Positions 19,224-27,505 are shown, counted from the first letter of the stretch. The stretch: 64,000 nucleotides of DNA from Verrucomicrobiota bacterium (GCA_003152315.1 PLZV01000023.1:1-64000), one strand, 5' to 3'. Numbers and translations: made by a program. Notes: generated from the sequence alone by a model not told the origin.

Positions 19224-20687
19224 GCGCAGTAATTCCTCCAACCGCTGCTGTCGCTGGCGTGCCACTATATATTGACGTGAGAATTGCAATCGCGGATGGA
19301 TCACGCGGCCCGCAGGCGGCGGGGGCACCGCGACACCCAATTCCTCCAGCGCGAACACGGCCGCCCCTCGTAGCGACGCCTCGGGTTCACTGCAAACCAT
19401 CAGGCGGCGACCAAGCACGTCGGCCAGCCGTTGCATGTCCGCCGGCGACTTCTGGATGCCGCCCGAAATCGCGAACTTTCGGATGGGCAACAATTCGGCA
19501 ATCTGCGCCAACCGCTGAAAGACCGCCTCCCTCGTGGCCTGCAGAATATCCAGCGCCGAACTGGAATTCTTCAGTCCGACAATTACACCGTGCAAATCCT
19601 CCGGCCACGTGGGGGCGCGCTCGCTTACCCAAAACGGCAGCACGGTCAGTCCATGCAAAGGCGCAGGCCGCGCCGCTAGCGCGCGCTCCAGTTCCTGCGA
19701 ATCACTTGGCAGATTCAATTGGCGCAGGCACCACGCGCGCAGATTGCCCGCGTTGCTCACCGCGCCGCCGATGAGCAGGCGCTCGGCATCGACGCGATAA
19801 CAGAACAATCCAAACGGCGCGCGCGCCCGCTGGACGCGTCTCACCAGTCGAATCGCCGCGCTCGTCCCGCAGTTCAGCGCGGCCACACCCGTCTTCGTGG
19901 CGCCCGAGCCCAGATTGCTTGCCGCGCCGTCGCCGATGGCCGGAAACCACAGGGCCTCGCGCAACTCCGGAAACTTGCGCCCCCAGCGAGTCGACATTCG
20001 CAGAGGTTCTTCGCTGAGCAAGTTGAGTTTTTTCGGGGAAATACGGCAGCGCTTGAGAAGTCGTGTGTCCCATCGGAGTGCAGCGGGATTGAACAACCCC
20101 GTCCCGCTGGCCATGGCGTAACTGCACCGCGCGTCACCGCAAAGTTCACGCTGCAGCCATTCGGCGGGTGATACCCAGCGCGCCACGCGCGCGAAAAGTT
20201 TCGGCTGCGTGCGCCGCAGCCAAACTAATTTCGCGGGCCAGAATGATGAACGCAACATGCAACCCGTCCGCGCGTGTACCGCGCGCTCGGAGAATTCCGC
20301 GCGCAATCGCGCCGCGTCTTCGCGGCAGCGCGAATCCGCCCACGTGTAAATCGGCGTCAACGCTCGTCCACTTTCGTCCGCGCCGAGCAAACTGTGCCAG
20401 AAACAGGACGTGCCAACGGCAATGATCGGGCGCAGGCGAAGTGTCCGGTCGGCGTGATACGAGCGCAGCGTCAGCACCAGGCAGCGGAACAAGGTTTGTC
20501 GCAGTGTTTGCGGTGACAGCTCCGCGCCGCCGTCCGCCGTGACCCGCAACGCATACGCTTCCTGTGCCGTCGTGCGAACGAGCCGCCGCGCGCGCGCATC
20601 GAACAACGCGGTGCGCAGCGACGAGGTGCCGATGTCGATGGCCAGGATCACTGCCTGCGATTGCTCACGCGAAAGGCTGCGCTGCAT
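19206..20687 (-). CDS. FGGY-family carbohydrate kinase
   Basis: This 493-residue sugar kinase would phosphorylate a pentulose, gluconate or related sugar with ATP. The N-terminal nucleotide-binding motif [15 protein letters not shown] sits near residue 16, and a second-domain [11 protein letters not shown] motif follows in the middle. The C-terminal [20 protein letters not shown] and [11 protein letters not shown] segments are characteristic. The closest style is gluconate kinase/xylulokinase; the substrate cannot be decided. The ATG at 20687 and the first codons lie inside an 85-bp repeat that also occurs 2.34 kb upstream. The native start may have been a GTG a few codons later, just before ILAIDIG, with this ATG acquired from the repeat. 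Confidence 0.88.
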   Translation of the reverse strand: MQRSLSREQSQAVILAIDIGTSSLRTALFDARARRLVRTTAQEAYALRVTADGGAELSPQTLRQTLFRCLVLTLRSYHADRTLRLRPIIAVGTSCFWHSLLGADESGRALTPIYTWADSRCREDAARLRAEFSERAVHARTGCMLRSSFWPAKLVWLRRTQPKLFARVARWVSPAEWLQRELCGDARCSYAMASGTGLFNPAALRWDTRLLKRCRISPKKLNLLSEEPLRMSTRWGRKFPELREALWFPAIGDGAASNLGSGATKTGVAALNCGTSAAIRLVRRVQRARAPFGLFCYRVDAERLLIGGAVSNAGNLRAWCLRQLNLPSDSQELERALAARPAPLHGLTVLPFWVSERAPTWPEDLHGVIVGLKNSSSALDILQATREAVFQRLAQIAELLPIRKFAISGGIQKSPADMQRLADVLGRRLMVCSEPEASLRGAAVFALEELGVAVPPPPAGRVIHPRLQFSRQYIVARQRQQRLEELLRSGRLL

Positions 20688-20742
20688 GCTGAACCGATAG
20701 CCAATTCCCGCTGAAAAGTCGATTTCTTCGAGACACAGATTT
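20658..20742. repeat. Direct repeat A, left copy (85 bp)
   Basis: This segment matches 22998-23082 in the same orientation with about six mismatches in 85 bp. On the minus strand it reads [16 protein letters not shown]...RSxSREQS. Together the two copies bracket the patatin/kinase-like cassette. The left copy overlaps the 5' end of the FGGY kinase gene. Confidence 0.9.
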
Positions 20743-20751
20743 ATGGACGCA

Positions 20752-21690
20752 TCACCAACCAACCTTCGATAGCCATTGCACCACATCCTTTCCGCTCCAC
20801 GAATCCGTCAACGGCGACCTGTTGCCTATAGCAAGCAATTCCTGAGAGCGCTCCCATTCATCCAACTTGATATTCGTGTCATGGGAAAACACCGGGGCAA
20901 TGCGGCGGTAGGTATCATTCAGGAGATTGCGACATTGAAAATCCGCGATGCCCATGCTCGCATCGAACAACAGGCTGATCATGGGCTTGGCCCACTGGGC
21001 CAGACCCCAATCCAGGTTATCGCCCTTCAAGTAGCTGAGATTTGTTCCCGTGCCGAGGGACAGCAGATAAATCTCATTGAGTTTGGGTGCGCGATCGGTG
21101 TTGCGGCTGTCCTGGGTTTGAGCCAACGCTGCCAGGCTGGGATTGTTGGCGACCACGCCTCCGTCAATATAGCTGCCGTGCGAGGGAAAGTAGGTCGGCG
21201 CGGCGCTTGTGCTTAGCGCCACATCCACCACCGATTCGTCTCCGTCGGAATCCTCGCCGGGAAAGTTGTGAAAGAACTTCGGTTGCCACGTTCGCTTCGT
21301 GTTATCCGGGTCGGCATCGTCCAGATTGAAGGACGGAATCAACACTCGCTTTCCCAGATCCTTCAGTTTCGTGCCCTTGAAAATGCCCGTCAAAATCGTG
21401 TCCAAGCCTTTCTGGTCGTAATCCGCGCCGACGAGGCCACCCACGTCGCGAATGTCCTTCAGCCATGAATCATCAAAGATCGCTTTCCCGTTGTTCTGGT
21501 AGAGCGCAATCATTTCATCCACTGATTTCCCAGCGGCCAGACCCAGCGCGATGATGCCGCCCGTGGAAGTGCCCGCGAGCAAATCGGCGTCCTTGATGAG
21601 ATTGGGGATTTTTGCTTCCAGGCGTTTCAGGATGGCCAGCGTGACCAGACCGCGAATGCCGCCTCCGTCGAATGAGAGTATGCGATACAT
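20752..21690 (-). CDS. Patatin-like phospholipase
   Basis: This 312-residue patatin-fold lipid acyl hydrolase uses a Ser-Asp dyad. The oxyanion motif DGGGIRG is at residues 9-15, the nucleophile elbow GTSTGG is near residue 41, and the catalytic Asp lies in the DGGVVANNP motif near 180. There is no signal peptide, so it acts inside the cell. Length and layout resemble the CapV-like patatins used as membrane-degrading effectors in anti-phage systems, but also ordinary bacterial patatins. No CD-NTase gene is present. It follows an hsdS-tail fragment by 10 bp on the same strand and sits in a repeat-bounded cassette with the kinase-fold gene. A defence role is only inferred from this context. Confidence 0.9.
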   Translation of the reverse strand: MYRILSFDGGGIRGLVTLAILKRLEAKIPNLIKDADLLAGTSTGGIIALGLAAGKSVDEMIALYQNNGKAIFDDSWLKDIRDVGGLVGADYDQKGLDTILTGIFKGTKLKDLGKRVLIPSFNLDDADPDNTKRTWQPKFFHNFPGEDSDGDESVVDVALSTSAAPTYFPSHGSYIDGGVVANNPSLAALAQTQDSRNTDRAPKLNEIYLLSLGTGTNLSYLKGDNLDWGLAQWAKPMISLLFDASMGIADFQCRNLLNDTYRRIAPVFSHDTNIKLDEWERSQELLAIGNRSPLTDSWSGKDVVQWLSKVGW

Positions 21691-21700
21691 GGTGTTCCTT

Positions 21701-21949
21701 TCATCGTTCGGTCCGTTTTACCAAAAACTGAGATTGCGTAATGTGTCCCATCAACACGCTGGCCGGTTCGTCGTTCGGGTCTTGGGGGACGAGCTGGCCG
21801 CGGAAGGTTTTGGCGAGGAGCGAGGGCGCGAGCGCAGACACTTGTGCAAGCGCTTTCTCAAACTGTGCAGATTCTCGAAGCATATTCAGATCAATGCCGC
21901 CGACGGATAAAATGATAGAAACGGCCAAGATCAATACTGATCCCGCCAA
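21701..21949 (-). CDS. Small protein ending in an HsdS C-terminal segment
   Basis: This 82-codon frame starts with a hydrophobic segment (about residues 2-20, Leu/Ile/Val-rich). After a short helix it continues into LLAKTFRGQLVPQDPNDEPA, which is the characteristic C-terminal end of type I restriction specificity subunits (HsdS). The rest of HsdS is missing, so it cannot recognise DNA. At the DNA level 21761-21838 is about 84% identical by eye to 22920-22997. It lies between the kinase-fold gene (12 bp upstream) and the patatin gene (10 bp downstream). It could be a translated fusion remnant or a pure leftover of recombination. Confidence 0.45.
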   Translation of the reverse strand: MAGSVLILAVSIILSVGGIDLNMLRESAQFEKALAQVSALAPSLLAKTFRGQLVPQDPNDEPASVLMGHITQSQFLVKRTER

Positions 21950-21961
21950 GAAACGGAATGC

Positions 21962-22870
21962 TTACCGATACCCATCGAGGGCCTCAGCCAAACTGCGTAC
22001 TTGCCCTGCAATCGGCAAGAGATCACGAACTAGGCGGATGGATTCGTCCAAGAGATGCTGGTCGAGATTCTTGGTGTGCCTCCCGGTCTTGGAATTACGC
22101 GGCACGTCCCGTTCGCTATAGAGTTCCGCGACAGAATTGTTCACATAATCCGGTGATGGTTCACTGAGATCCTGTGCGAGTTCGAAGTCCACCAATCTTG
22201 CAGTCAACTCTCCCGCATCGTTCAAGCTGAGGATGATATTGGGCGGCATCGGATCGTTGTGGAGTAGACCGAGACCATTGGCCTGATCCAGCTCCCGGTG
22301 CAATTGCTGGAGCGCGGCCAATACCTCCGCCAGCAACTCCCTGTCAAACCCTACGATCTCCAGATCATAGTTGACGTACTGACCCGTCTGTATTGCGAGG
22401 GGCACGCCGCTAATGAAATCCATAATCAACACATCATTGCGTGTCACTCGCAGTTCCGCCTGACGGGCGGGAACGCCCCCCTGATCCACCAGCAATCGAA
22501 TTGAATCCTCGGTGGACAAAGCCTTGGGTCCAAACACAAAGCCACGGGATCGAAAGCGTTCCAGCAACCGTCGTTCGTGTTCCAGGTAATAGCCGCGTTC
22601 ACAGAAGTAGAGAGGGTTCTCGCCCACCCCCATCCCCAGAATCTTGATACAATGCTGGCAGCCTGCCTTCCCATACAGCCCCGCCTTGAATCCGGGGGCG
22701 AACCGAATCCACCCGGAGTTCTTCAACGCCGACAACATCTCATCATAAACCCAATAGCCCGAGGCCAGATGATACACACGGCGATCACCGTCAATGGAAA
22801 CAAGAGCAGGTTCTCGCGCCATTTCCTGAAAACGCCGCTTGCTGAGAGGTTGAGGAAGGGTGGGTTTCAT
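21962..22870 (-). CDS. Protein-kinase-fold protein, atypical
   Basis: This 302-residue soluble protein has a kinase-like fold of the Ser/Thr kinase and aminoglycoside-phosphotransferase type. The catalytic loop reads LLHNDPMPPNIIL near residue 215, where HND takes the place of HRD/HGD and the Asn that helps bind Mg is kept. The following metal-binding motif reads DFE rather than DFG. The N-terminal part contains a CQHC pair (about residues 60-63, KAGCQHCIKILG) that could bind metal. A glycine-rich loop is not obvious. The start at MKPTLPQPLSKRR (22870) was chosen because upstream codons read through an unrelated hsdS-tail frame ending 10 bp before. It sits upstream of the patatin gene on the same strand. 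The substrate is unknown. Confidence 0.7.
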   Translation of the reverse strand: MKPTLPQPLSKRRFQEMAREPALVSIDGDRRVYHLASGYWVYDEMLSALKNSGWIRFAPGFKAGLYGKAGCQHCIKILGMGVGENPLYFCERGYYLEHERRLLERFRSRGFVFGPKALSTEDSIRLLVDQGGVPARQAELRVTRNDVLIMDFISGVPLAIQTGQYVNYDLEIVGFDRELLAEVLAALQQLHRELDQANGLGLLHNDPMPPNIILSLNDAGELTARLVDFELAQDLSEPSPDYVNNSVAELYSERDVPRNSKTGRHTKNLDQHLLDESIRLVRDLLPIAGQVRSLAEALDGYR

Positions 22871-22880
22871 ATAACGCAGC

Positions 22881-23080
22881 TCATTTCCGGGATTGTTCGA
22901 TGCGCTCCAGCAATATGCTGGGAGGTTCGTCGTTCGGGTCTTGGGGAACCAGCTGGCCGCGGAAGGCGCGGGCGAGGAGCGAGGGGATGAGGGCCGACGA
23001 TTGTTCACGCGAAGGGCTGCGCTTCATGCTGAACCGATAGCCAATTCCCGCCGAAAAGTCGATTTCTTCGAGATGCAGAT
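22881..23080 (-). pseudogene. hsdS 3'-end remnant joined to repeat A
   Basis: The minus-strand frame carries repeat A (IDFSAGIGYRF) followed directly by LLARAFRGQLVPQDPNDEPP and ILLERI, the end of a type I restriction HsdS subunit. The frame stays open up to an ATG at 23144, but that ATG lies inside the tRNA-Arg fragment and the upstream codons overlap its promoter. It is therefore more likely a remnant than a gene. The IDFSAGIGYRF part looks like a final outer-membrane beta-strand, which is only a resemblance. Confidence 0.6.
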
Positions 23081-23082
23081 TT
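22998..23082. repeat. Direct repeat A, right copy (85 bp)
   Basis: This is the partner of 20658-20742, in the same orientation and about 93% identical by direct comparison. It ends a few bases before the -35 element of the stranded tRNA-Arg promoter. Confidence 0.9.
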
Positions 23083-23086
23083 TTCG

Positions 23087-23115
23087 TTGCCGAGTGTGCG
23101 GGACGCGAATATAGT
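23087..23115 (+). promoter_or_regulatory. Promoter of the interrupted tRNA-Arg gene
   Basis: A TTGCCG (-35) at 23087-23092 and a TATAGT (-10) at 23110-23115 are separated by exactly 17 bp. They point to the tRNA fragment that begins 21 bp downstream. This is what a stable-RNA promoter should look like, and it suggests the chromosomal tRNA gene originally started here. Confidence 0.6.
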
Positions 23116-23136
23116 CTCCTACGCATTTTCAGGCGT

Positions 23137-23175
23137 GCGCCCATAGCTCAATTGGATAGAGCGTTGGTCTACGGA
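23137..23175 (+). pseudogene. 5' half of tRNA-Arg(ACG); probable attL
   Basis: These 39 nt are identical to the first 39 nt of the intact tRNA-Arg at 52096-52134, including the acceptor 5' strand, the D arm and the anticodon stem-loop up to the loop's 3' edge. Two further bases upstream (23135-23136) also match. After 23175 all similarity stops: there is no T arm and no acceptor 3' strand, so no working tRNA can form. The break point in the anticodon loop is typical of a tyrosine-recombinase attachment site. Confidence 0.85.
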
Positions 23176-23817
23176 TTCAAACCGACAGTTTTAGCTGATG
23201 TTTGCTCACCCCCTCTGGAGTAAACAAAACCAATCGACACAGGGGTTTCCTGCATGTTGGACGTTTGCTCGTGTTTGCCTGAAGCCACTGAAATTCGGCC
23301 GATAGATTACAACAAAAGATTGCAACACATCGTGTGTGACTCTCGACTTTCTCATCTACTGGAGTGCGTTAGAGTCAGGCTTGCCGACTTTGCCGATCTT
23401 TTGGACAGCGACACGGGAAACAACTCGATGACCGCGTGTGATCAAAAAACTCGTTCTTGCTGAATTTCTTCGGGGAGCATCGGGGCGAGGTACATCCCTG
23501 CCTTGGAATCGAAGGCTTACATCACCGGCAGAGTCCACGGTGAACTGTTACAGAGAATCGTATCCGGCTGACGGAGCACGTATGTTGAGATCGGTTCCTG
23601 AGCAGACGGCTAAGACGAGGATGGCAGTGACCCATCCGCCCGCTACTACTGCGTGTGGCTGGTACCGTAGAGGCGAATCCTATCATCGCCTCTGGACTCA
23701 TGAAGCGGTCGGCTCACATTCTGTAGCCCCAGACTAGAAACTCAAGGGGCTTGAAAAGGCGAAGTCACGTCAAGTTTAGGCATTCGCTTGGCTACGTACG
23801 GTGAAAATGTTCTGCTT
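23176..23817. other. 640 bp without a recognisable gene (left end of putative element)
   Basis: Short frames occur on both strands, but none has a plausible start, codon pattern or family resemblance. No rRNA, tRNA or insertion-sequence ends were seen. If the 23-52 kb element is real, this is its left terminus and might contain integrase arm-type sites. Confidence 0.5.
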
Positions 23818-25254
23818 TCATTCCTTGGTCAATCGGACGATGGCCGCCGCCGCCGCCGACACGTTCATTGAAAAATGCCCATTGTTCAAAGGGGCGGCCA
23901 AAGATGTCCAGGCGCCAGACCAACTGCCGTTATCTTTAATTGGAGCATCGCCTAATGTTACGCCTGCAGGGGCGGTGATATCACTGTGTGGTGCGGTCAG
24001 GAACATGACCTGTCCACGAGTATAGGAACTACCGAGCGCGATGGTGACATTCGCATCACGCGCGCCGGCGGTTTCTTTATTGATGAGCGTGACGTACAGG
24101 TTGCCATTGCTGGATAAAACGCCATACGCCGTCAAATTGACTTGGTCGGGATTGGACGCGAAATGCACTGGCACCAATTGACCGTGACAGCCCAGATCAA
24201 ATGCCTTGATTGCATAAGCCAGCGGTCGCGCGGCGAAACCTTCCGGGGAATTCCAAAAAACGACATATTTCTGTGGTTCCGGAGGCCGCACACCGTCCGC
24301 GTAGCCGCCTGTATGAAAATTAATCCCCGCTGCACCCCGATTGGCCCACCAATACATGTAATCCAAACCCCACAAAGCGGAGGCGAATGCGTCACTGGCG
24401 CCGGACGCGCCGCCGTTGGAGAAGCTGTTTGCTTCCTCCAACCGATATTGAAACCCGGAAGACAAAGCGGTAGGAACAAAGTCATTGTATAGTTTTTCAT
24501 ATAAGTTCAGAAGATCTGCAGAGAGCAACTTTTTGCAGGCCGCCACGGCGTTGGTTGCGACGCGGCCGCTTCCCGCAGGATATTCGTGTTGGGTGACCAT
24601 AATGACGTGTTTGTTGTGCGCAAATTCCTTGGCAAAATCGTTCGCCCACTGGACGTTCTTGTGCATCGTACTCGGACCACAAAACACCGCTTCCGGGGCA
24701 TTGGTGGCGGCGGTAATCACCGCCAGATAATTTCTCATCGCTTCGCCATAGGCTTGCGAGTCTTTCACGAGCTTGTCGGGTTCGTTCCCGAGCTCAAAGC
24801 AGGCAAGTTCTGGCCGATAGTTGTCCATTATGTATTTGGCCGTTTGGGCAGCATCAGCCGGCTCGGTTCCGCTCAGCCGGAGGGTGTAAATCACTTTGAC
24901 GCCCGCCGCCCGCGCGAAAGCAAACAGACTGTCAATGTCAGCCTTATTCGGAATCTTCACGGTGGCTCGTTCCGCCGTATTGCCGCCAACCCGCAGGCTT
25001 TGAATCCCCAGTGTCTGGAACGTTTTGATCAATGGCTTGTTCGCTGGGTTAAAAAAGTGCCCTCCATTTGTGGCCGGACCGACTAAGGCCATCTCATAAC
25101 TCAGCCCGATGAAGTTGGATGAGATCGTTGCGCCGGGAGACTTTGGATCAAGAGTAATGTCCACAGACGACGCGGCGAGAATTACATCCTGATACAGGCA
25201 GAAAGCGATCAATGAAGGGAGGATTCTTTTCACAAAAACGGCCGGTATATTCAT
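23818..25254 (-). CDS. Exported GH79-like beta-glucuronidase
   Basis: This 478-residue protein has an N-terminal signal peptide (about residues 1-28) and a TIM barrel with a C-terminal beta-domain typical of GH79 (beta-glucuronidases, including 4-O-methyl forms, and heparanases). The acid/base is likely Glu158 in ELGNEPD. The nucleophile is likely Glu273 or Glu274 in YRLEEANSFSNGG. The barrel includes the SLRVGGNTAE strand near residue 90. It would release glucuronic acid from polysaccharide side chains outside the cytoplasm. It lies 89 bp downstream of the lacI-type gene on the same strand and is the left-most cargo gene of the putative element. A palindrome ACACAGTGT (25303-25311) sits just before it. 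Confidence 0.85.
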   Translation of the reverse strand: MNIPAVFVKRILPSLIAFCLYQDVILAASSVDITLDPKSPGATISSNFIGLSYEMALVGPATNGGHFFNPANKPLIKTFQTLGIQSLRVGGNTAERATVKIPNKADIDSLFAFARAAGVKVIYTLRLSGTEPADAAQTAKYIMDNYRPELACFELGNEPDKLVKDSQAYGEAMRNYLAVITAATNAPEAVFCGPSTMHKNVQWANDFAKEFAHNKHVIMVTQHEYPAGSGRVATNAVAACKKLLSADLLNLYEKLYNDFVPTALSSGFQYRLEEANSFSNGGASGASDAFASALWGLDYMYWWANRGAAGINFHTGGYADGVRPPEPQKYVVFWNSPEGFAARPLAYAIKAFDLGCHGQLVPVHFASNPDQVNLTAYGVLSSNGNLYVTLINKETAGARDANVTIALGSSYTRGQVMFLTAPHSDITAPAGVTLGDAPIKDNGSWSGAWTSLAAPLNNGHFSMNVSAAAAAIVRLTKE

Positions 25255-25302
25255 GCTGCGACTCTATGCAGTCAGCAATAGTCGGGCAAGAGGAAACGCA
25301 GA

Positions 25303-25311
25303 ACACAGTGT
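25303..25311. promoter_or_regulatory. ACACNGTGT palindrome upstream of the GH79 gene
   Basis: ACACAGTGT has the same half-sites as two palindromes upstream of the neighbouring lacI-type gene (26406-26414 and 26433-26441). It is a candidate operator for that regulator. The site is short, so chance is not excluded. Confidence 0.35.
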
Positions 25312-25343
25312 GGGACAATCCCCGGACTGCAAGGCTGCGGAGC

Positions 25344-26384
25344 TTAGCCGGCGGCCTTCGCGGAAGTTTCTCTGACTGTTAAACTCGACGCAAGAAGCAC
25401 ATCCATGAGGCTTTCATCCTCTGAGTCAATGCGCCTCAGCAGCAGTTCTGCGGCCGTCACTCCAATCTTCTCGGGGTCGGCATGCGCACCCGTGATTTTG
25501 GGATGTTCCTCCTCGCAAACGCGGGTGGCATCCACGGCGACCACGCTAATCTCCTCCGGCACGCGCCATCCGTTTTGCATTAGGCAATTGATCACCCCGC
25601 GAGCCATCAAACCGTTGGCACAAATCCACGCGGTGGGAAAACTCTTTCGTGAGATTTGGCCGAGCATGATCTCGCCCGCTTCCCATCCGCTGAGGCGATC
25701 GCCCAGTTCCACATTCACCGTGAAGTTGTCGGCCAGTTTCAAATTGTGCTGATTCAGCGCCTCAACGAATCCGTCGTGTCGACGGATATTGTAATGCAGC
25801 CCCTTGTCGCCGGCGATCCAGGCAAAACGACGGTGCCCCAACCCCGTCAGATGGTCCACCAGGAGACTCAACGCCTGCTCTTCGTTCGCCATCACCGAAT
25901 GGCAGATTCCGGGATAACTCACGGAAATGGTCACCAGATTCGGTTGCGCCGCTTTGATGGCTTTGAGGAATTTCACGTCCACCTGTCCAAGCACAGCGAG
26001 GCCGAAGACTTGGTTGTGGCGAAGCTTTTGTTGTACGGTGCGGACGCCAAGATCGTCTTCGGATCCGAGAAAAACCGAGTGGTAACCACGTGTCAGCAAG
26101 CCCTCGTGCAACCCGTGCTGCACGTGGCTGAAAAAATTACTTTGGGTGTGCAACCGCAGCCCGCTGCGTAAGATGAAGCCCACGTTCGTGATCAGGGTGC
26201 CGCTGCCATTGAGCTGCATACCCTTGGGCCGGTAGCCGATTTTGAGGGCGTGATCCCAAATCCGCCGGTAGGACTTCGCGCTAATGTTCTGCCGCATTCC
26301 ATTCAGAACCATGGAAACTAACGCCTGCGAAACGCCCAGGTCATGGGCGATGCTTTGCTGGGAAACACGCTCTTTCTTCTTCAC
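25344..26384 (-). CDS. LacI/GalR-family transcriptional regulator
   Basis: This 346-residue regulator has an N-terminal helix-turn-helix (about residues 6-30, SQQSIAHDLGVSQALVSMVLNG) including the VSQALVS recognition helix. A hinge and a periplasmic-binding-protein-like effector domain follow (GFILRSGL near 70, AWIAGDKGLHYNIRRHDGF near 195, ICANGLMARGVINCL near 245). It should repress catabolic genes until a sugar inducer binds. It is divergent from the dehydrogenase-isomerase-DUF2264 operon and precedes the GH79 gene. Two ACACNGTGT palindromes lie in the 107-bp divergent region, so autoregulation and control of both neighbours are plausible. The inducer is presumably a uronate derived from the cargo substrate. 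Confidence 0.92.
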   Translation of the reverse strand: MKKKERVSQQSIAHDLGVSQALVSMVLNGMRQNISAKSYRRIWDHALKIGYRPKGMQLNGSGTLITNVGFILRSGLRLHTQSNFFSHVQHGLHEGLLTRGYHSVFLGSEDDLGVRTVQQKLRHNQVFGLAVLGQVDVKFLKAIKAAQPNLVTISVSYPGICHSVMANEEQALSLLVDHLTGLGHRRFAWIAGDKGLHYNIRRHDGFVEALNQHNLKLADNFTVNVELGDRLSGWEAGEIMLGQISRKSFPTAWICANGLMARGVINCLMQNGWRVPEEISVVAVDATRVCEEEHPKITGAHADPEKIGVTAAELLLRRIDSEDESLMDVLLASSLTVRETSAKAAG

Positions 26385-26405
26385 AGTCAGAAAGTTAACT
26401 CAATG

Positions 26406-26441
26406 ACACTGTGTTTGAAAGCAGAAAGCGGCACACCGTGT
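26406..26441. promoter_or_regulatory. Two ACACNGTGT palindromes in the lacI divergent promoter
   Basis: ACACTGTGT (26406-26414) and ACACCGTGT (26433-26441) are both followed by TT and an AA-containing flank (GTTTGAA, GTTTCGAA). Their start-to-start spacing is 27 bp. Paired palindromes between divergent genes suit a LacI-type dimer or tetramer operator. Confidence 0.45.
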
Positions 26442-26475
26442 TTCGAACTTTTCACTTGCAAACGAGGCGAATACA

Positions 26476-26489
26476 TTATAATTATTAAG
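26476..26489. promoter_or_regulatory. AT-rich palindrome, site 1
   Basis: TTATAATTATTAAG is centred on AATT and ends 2 nt before the ATG at 26492. It contains a perfect TATAAT at 26477-26482, spaced 9 nt from the ATG. It could be the -10 of a leaderless transcript, an operator, or both. It matches the consensus TTRATAATTATYAA found before other cargo units. Confidence 0.6.
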
Positions 26490-26491
26490 CA

Positions 26492-27505
26492 ATGTTTCAG
26501 CACAGCGCCATTATTGCCTTGAGTGACCTTGAGATCGCCGATTTCCTCCCGGGCCCGCTCTGGGGAGAATTGGAGAACCTCCTGCCCGGATACCATCGTG
26601 TCCGTCTCCCACTGACCGGCACGGACGATTGGGAGCGGCTGTGGCGTGGCTCGCCGTCGGACATTCTCATCTCCGGATGGCAAACACCGTCACTCAACTC
26701 CACCTTGCAGCCAGTGGATTTGAAGCAGTTGCGTTACGTGTGCCATATGGCGGGCAGCGTCCGTAAGCTCGTCCCCCGCGAGCTGATCGACCAGGGCTTG
26801 CTGGTCACCAATTGGGGCGGCTCGATCAGCGCAACCGTTGCTGAATGCACGCTGATGCTCATCCTGATGGCTCTGCGGCGCGCCTCGCATTGGGCTGTGG
26901 CCATGCATCGGGATGGCGCATGGAAAGTTGGGAATACGTACACCCAAAGTTTGCTGGGCCGGCGCGTGGGAATTCACGGCTTCGGCTCGATCAGCCAATG
27001 TCTGGTCCCGATGCTGAGACCGTTCACCTCTCAGATTCAAGCCTTTTCACCGAACATGCCGGAGACGGTTTTTTATAATCTCGGCGTGAAGCGTCTGACG
27101 TCGCTGGAGGAACTCTTCGCCGAATCCGACGTGGTCGTGGAGTTGGCTGCAGCAACGCCGGAGAACCATCATGTCGTGACGGAGAATCATCTGCGCATGA
27201 TTCCCAAGGGCGGGGTGTTTGTGAACATTGGGCGCGGCTGTGTGGTGGACCAGGACGGACTGCTCCGCGTCGCGCGGGAAGGTCAGCTGCAAATCGCGCT
27301 CGATGTCTTCGAGCAAGAGCCGCTGCCGGCCGGTTCGCCCTTGCGTGGATTGCCAAACGTCACGCTCCTGCCCCATCTCGGCGGTCCCACGCGCGAGCGG
27401 CGGCGCGATGCCGGCGCGCTCGCGTTGAAGAATCTCCGCGCCTTTTTGCGCGGTGATCTACTGGACGCCGTTGTGACATTGGAGGTCTATGACCGCTCCA
27501 GTTAA
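26492..27505 (+). CDS. D-isomer 2-hydroxyacid dehydrogenase family protein
   Basis: This 337-residue NAD-dependent dehydrogenase has the phosphoglycerate/2-hydroxyacid dehydrogenase fold. The Rossmann motif GIHGFGSISQ lies near residue 155. The catalytic Arg is in NIGRGCVVDQDGL near 250, the Glu in DVFEQEPLP near 275, and the catalytic His in LLPHLGGPT near 295. It would interconvert a 2-keto acid and a 2-hydroxy acid, perhaps from uronate or sugar-acid catabolism; the substrate is not known. The start has no Shine-Dalgarno site, but an AT-rich palindrome with a TATAAT ends just before it. Its 3' end overlaps the next gene by 17 bp, so translation is probably coupled. Confidence 0.9.
   Translation: MFQHSAIIALSDLEIADFLPGPLWGELENLLPGYHRVRLPLTGTDDWERLWRGSPSDILISGWQTPSLNSTLQPVDLKQLRYVCHMAGSVRKLVPRELIDQGLLVTNWGGSISATVAECTLMLILMALRRASHWAVAMHRDGAWKVGNTYTQSLLGRRVGIHGFGSISQCLVPMLRPFTSQIQAFSPNMPETVFYNLGVKRLTSLEELFAESDVVVELAAATPENHHVVTENHLRMIPKGGVFVNIGRGCVVDQDGLLRVAREGQLQIALDVFEQEPLPAGSPLRGLPNVTLLPHLGGPTRERRRDAGALALKNLRAFLRGDLLDAVVTLEVYDRSS

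Noticed and set aside
20752..23008. Complete CBASS or type I restriction system
   Set aside because: No CD-NTase, hsdM, hsdR or intact hsdS is present; only a patatin, a kinase-fold gene and HsdS tails can be shown.
22881..23144. An 87-codon gene running through repeat A and the hsdS tail
   Set aside because: Its ATG lies inside the tRNA fragment and it crosses that tRNA's promoter; the sequence is a mosaic of repeat and HsdS tail.
23137..23175. Second functional tRNA-Arg gene
   Set aside because: Only the 5' half is present; T arm and acceptor 3' strand are missing, so it was listed as a stranded attachment-site fragment.
23254..23737. Overlapping plus-strand frames of 69 and 99 codons
   Set aside because: No ribosome site, no family resemblance, poor protein character and mutual overlap; treated as non-coding element end.
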